Positions 63,161 through 64,000 of a stretch of 64,000 bases of DNA are shown here, in pieces. The stretch is taken from assembly GCA_026545225.1 (NCBI GenBank), contig CM048845.1, positions 75,262,033 through 75,326,032 on the forward strand, in the 5' to 3' direction. The DNA comes from Cornus controversa. Lineage: Eukaryota; Streptophyta; Magnoliopsida; Cornales; Cornaceae. The translations under genes were made by a program, and so were the position numbers. Under the pieces are notes generated by a model. It was not told the origin of the DNA. It ran no database searches and saw nothing but the letters and a program-made list of their open reading frames with translations. Position 1 is the first letter of the stretch. Each line of letters begins with the position of its first letter.

Positions 63161-64000
63161 TTAACTTTGGGGCGAGGCCTTGGCAACACCACTAGGCTGG
63201 ACAGCCTGAGAAGCTGGAGCATTCCCGCTTGCATTCGCATCGGCAGAATACACTGGAGGCTGGGAATAACCACCACCATAAGAGCTGTTGTACGATGACG
63301 GTGCCTGCTGCCCATAACCTGGCTGACTCCCAGGTGGAGCACCATAAGCTGGGGGGCCATACCCTGGTTGAGCAGTTGCAGTACCATAACTGGAGGGTGG
63401 AGCTCGTTGAGCACCAGATTCTGGTTGAGCATAACCAGATTGGGCAGGAGGTGGCTGAGTATGGGTATATCCAGGCTGCACAGGAGCTGGCTGGACATAG
63501 CTTCCTTGGGCACTCGGTGATTGTTGGGGCTGCCCATAAGCCGACTGATTTGCTGGAGGTTTTTGAGCCTGAGGTGCTCCATAGCCAGGGCCATATCCAG
63601 AAGTTGGTTGAGTCCCATAACCGGTTTGGGAAGTTGGGGGTACTCCATAACCTGGCTGGGCAGATCCTTGAGATGGATAACTAGCAGGGTTAGGGCTAGG
63701 CTGCTGGCCAGCGCTGTATCCTTGTTGGCCCTGTCCCATCGCAGGTGTTTGGTTGGTATCACCTGGAGCTCCATATGAAGGTGTTTGCCCATCTGGTGTT
63801 GGATTGGTCGCATTACCATAACCAGGTGTAGAATTGTAACCTTGCTGCTGATCATACCCTGGCTGACCATAAGCAGGCTGTGGAGCAGGTGTTTGGTACC
63901 CACCATAACCATCCTGAGAATAAACTTGCCCTTGTTGGTTATAGCCAGAAGCTGCTTGCTGACTGTAGCCATAACCAGTACTATCAGTGGTGGCGGGAGC
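63161..64000 (-). CDS. KH-domain/FUBP-like RNA-binding protein, C-terminal part
   Basis: A minus-strand frame open from the right window edge to a TGA/TAA stop at 63161 gives 279 residues without an intron. It is a low-complexity, prion-like tail rich in Tyr, Gly, Gln, Pro, Ser and Ala, with repeated GYG and QPGYG motifs (SGYGPGYGAPQAQKPPA, QQSPSAQGSYVQPAPVQPGY) and ending GVAKASPQS. This matches the C-terminal region of plant KH-domain proteins related to far upstream element-binding proteins. Such proteins bind RNA or single-stranded DNA through N-terminal KH domains, which would lie outside the window, and their tails tend to form condensates. The assignment therefore rests on the tail alone. 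A 302-aa frame in another phase over the same DNA is a shadow. Confidence 0.8.
   Translation of the reverse strand, partial: APATTDSTGYGYSQQAASGYNQQGQVYSQDGYGGYQTPAPQPAYGQPGYDQQQGYNSTPGYGNATNPTPDGQTPSYGAPGDTNQTPAMGQGQQGYSAGQQPSPNPASYPSQGSAQPGYGVPPTSQTGYGTQPTSGYGPGYGAPQAQKPPANQSAYGQPQQSPSAQGSYVQPAPVQPGYTHTQPPPAQSGYAQPESGAQRAPPSSYGTATAQPGYGPPAYGAPPGSQPGYGQQAPSSYNSSYGGGYSQPPVYSADANASGNAPASQAVQPSGVAKASPQS

Noticed and set aside
63064..63972. 302-residue open frame on minus
   Set aside because: It overlaps the Tyr/Gly/Gln/Pro-rich frame in another phase; its Met/His/Leu-rich composition is what the repetitive codons give when shifted.
1..64000. CRISPR arrays, bacterial operons or prophage features
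   Set aside because: The window is plant nuclear DNA; the only regular arrays are the 85-bp and ~61-bp tandem repeats, which have no spacers.

Overview
This window is nuclear DNA from a flowering plant, most likely a eudicot. Genes are split into many short exons with GT-AG introns, two of the encoded proteins are plant-type (a plastid ferrochelatase with a C-terminal membrane segment and a plant BRISC/MERIT40 subunit), and intergenic DNA is AT-rich and full of plant transposon families. There are no operons. Genes are separated, lie on either strand, and are interrupted or flanked by mobile DNA. The species cannot be named from the sequence alone.

Host genes, left to right: (1) the 5' part of an intronless kelch-type gene on the minus strand, running off the left edge (1-305), with a decayed copy of its 5' end at 849-1023; (2) a three-exon BABAM1/MERIT40-like gene on minus (2387-10283); (3) a nine-exon PITH-domain gene on plus (13665-23957); (4) an unrecognised candidate transcription unit on minus (about 30560-31900); (5) a nine-exon plastid ferrochelatase gene, FC2 type, on plus (34376-39686); (6) a second kelch-type copy on plus, broken by frameshifts (51914-53153); (7) the 3' end of a Tyr/Gly/Gln/Pro-rich KH/FUBP-like RNA-binding protein gene on minus at the right edge (63161-64000). 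Reading frame was carried across every intron of genes 2, 3 and 5, and their CDS lengths are all multiples of three.

Mobile DNA: a tRNA-derived SINE; Stowaway and Harbinger-type MITEs; two MULEs with 9-bp target duplications (one inside a PITH-gene intron, one inside a tandem duplication whose sister copy keeps the empty site); a degenerate autonomous MuDR; five hAT-type non-autonomous elements, four with perfect 8-bp target duplications; L1-type and RTE-type LINE remnants; a Ty3/gypsy RNase H fragment; and a complete 2.86-kb non-autonomous LTR element (perfect 5-bp target duplication, PBS and PPT) that carries an 85-bp tandem array and a nested hAT.

The most unusual region is 40357-44758, a rearranged endogenous pararetrovirus (Caulimoviridae). 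It holds capsid, protease, reverse transcriptase/RNase H and a viroplasmin/transactivator frame. One capsid segment is inverted, and a small duplicated piece of the viroplasmin gene shows independent transition-type decay in its two copies. Together these features describe a few slowly decaying host genes in a TE-dense euchromatic interval. I saw no candidate for a wholly new enzymatic system. The best open questions are the uncharacterised unit at 30.6-31.9 kb, the kelch pair and the viral rearrangement.
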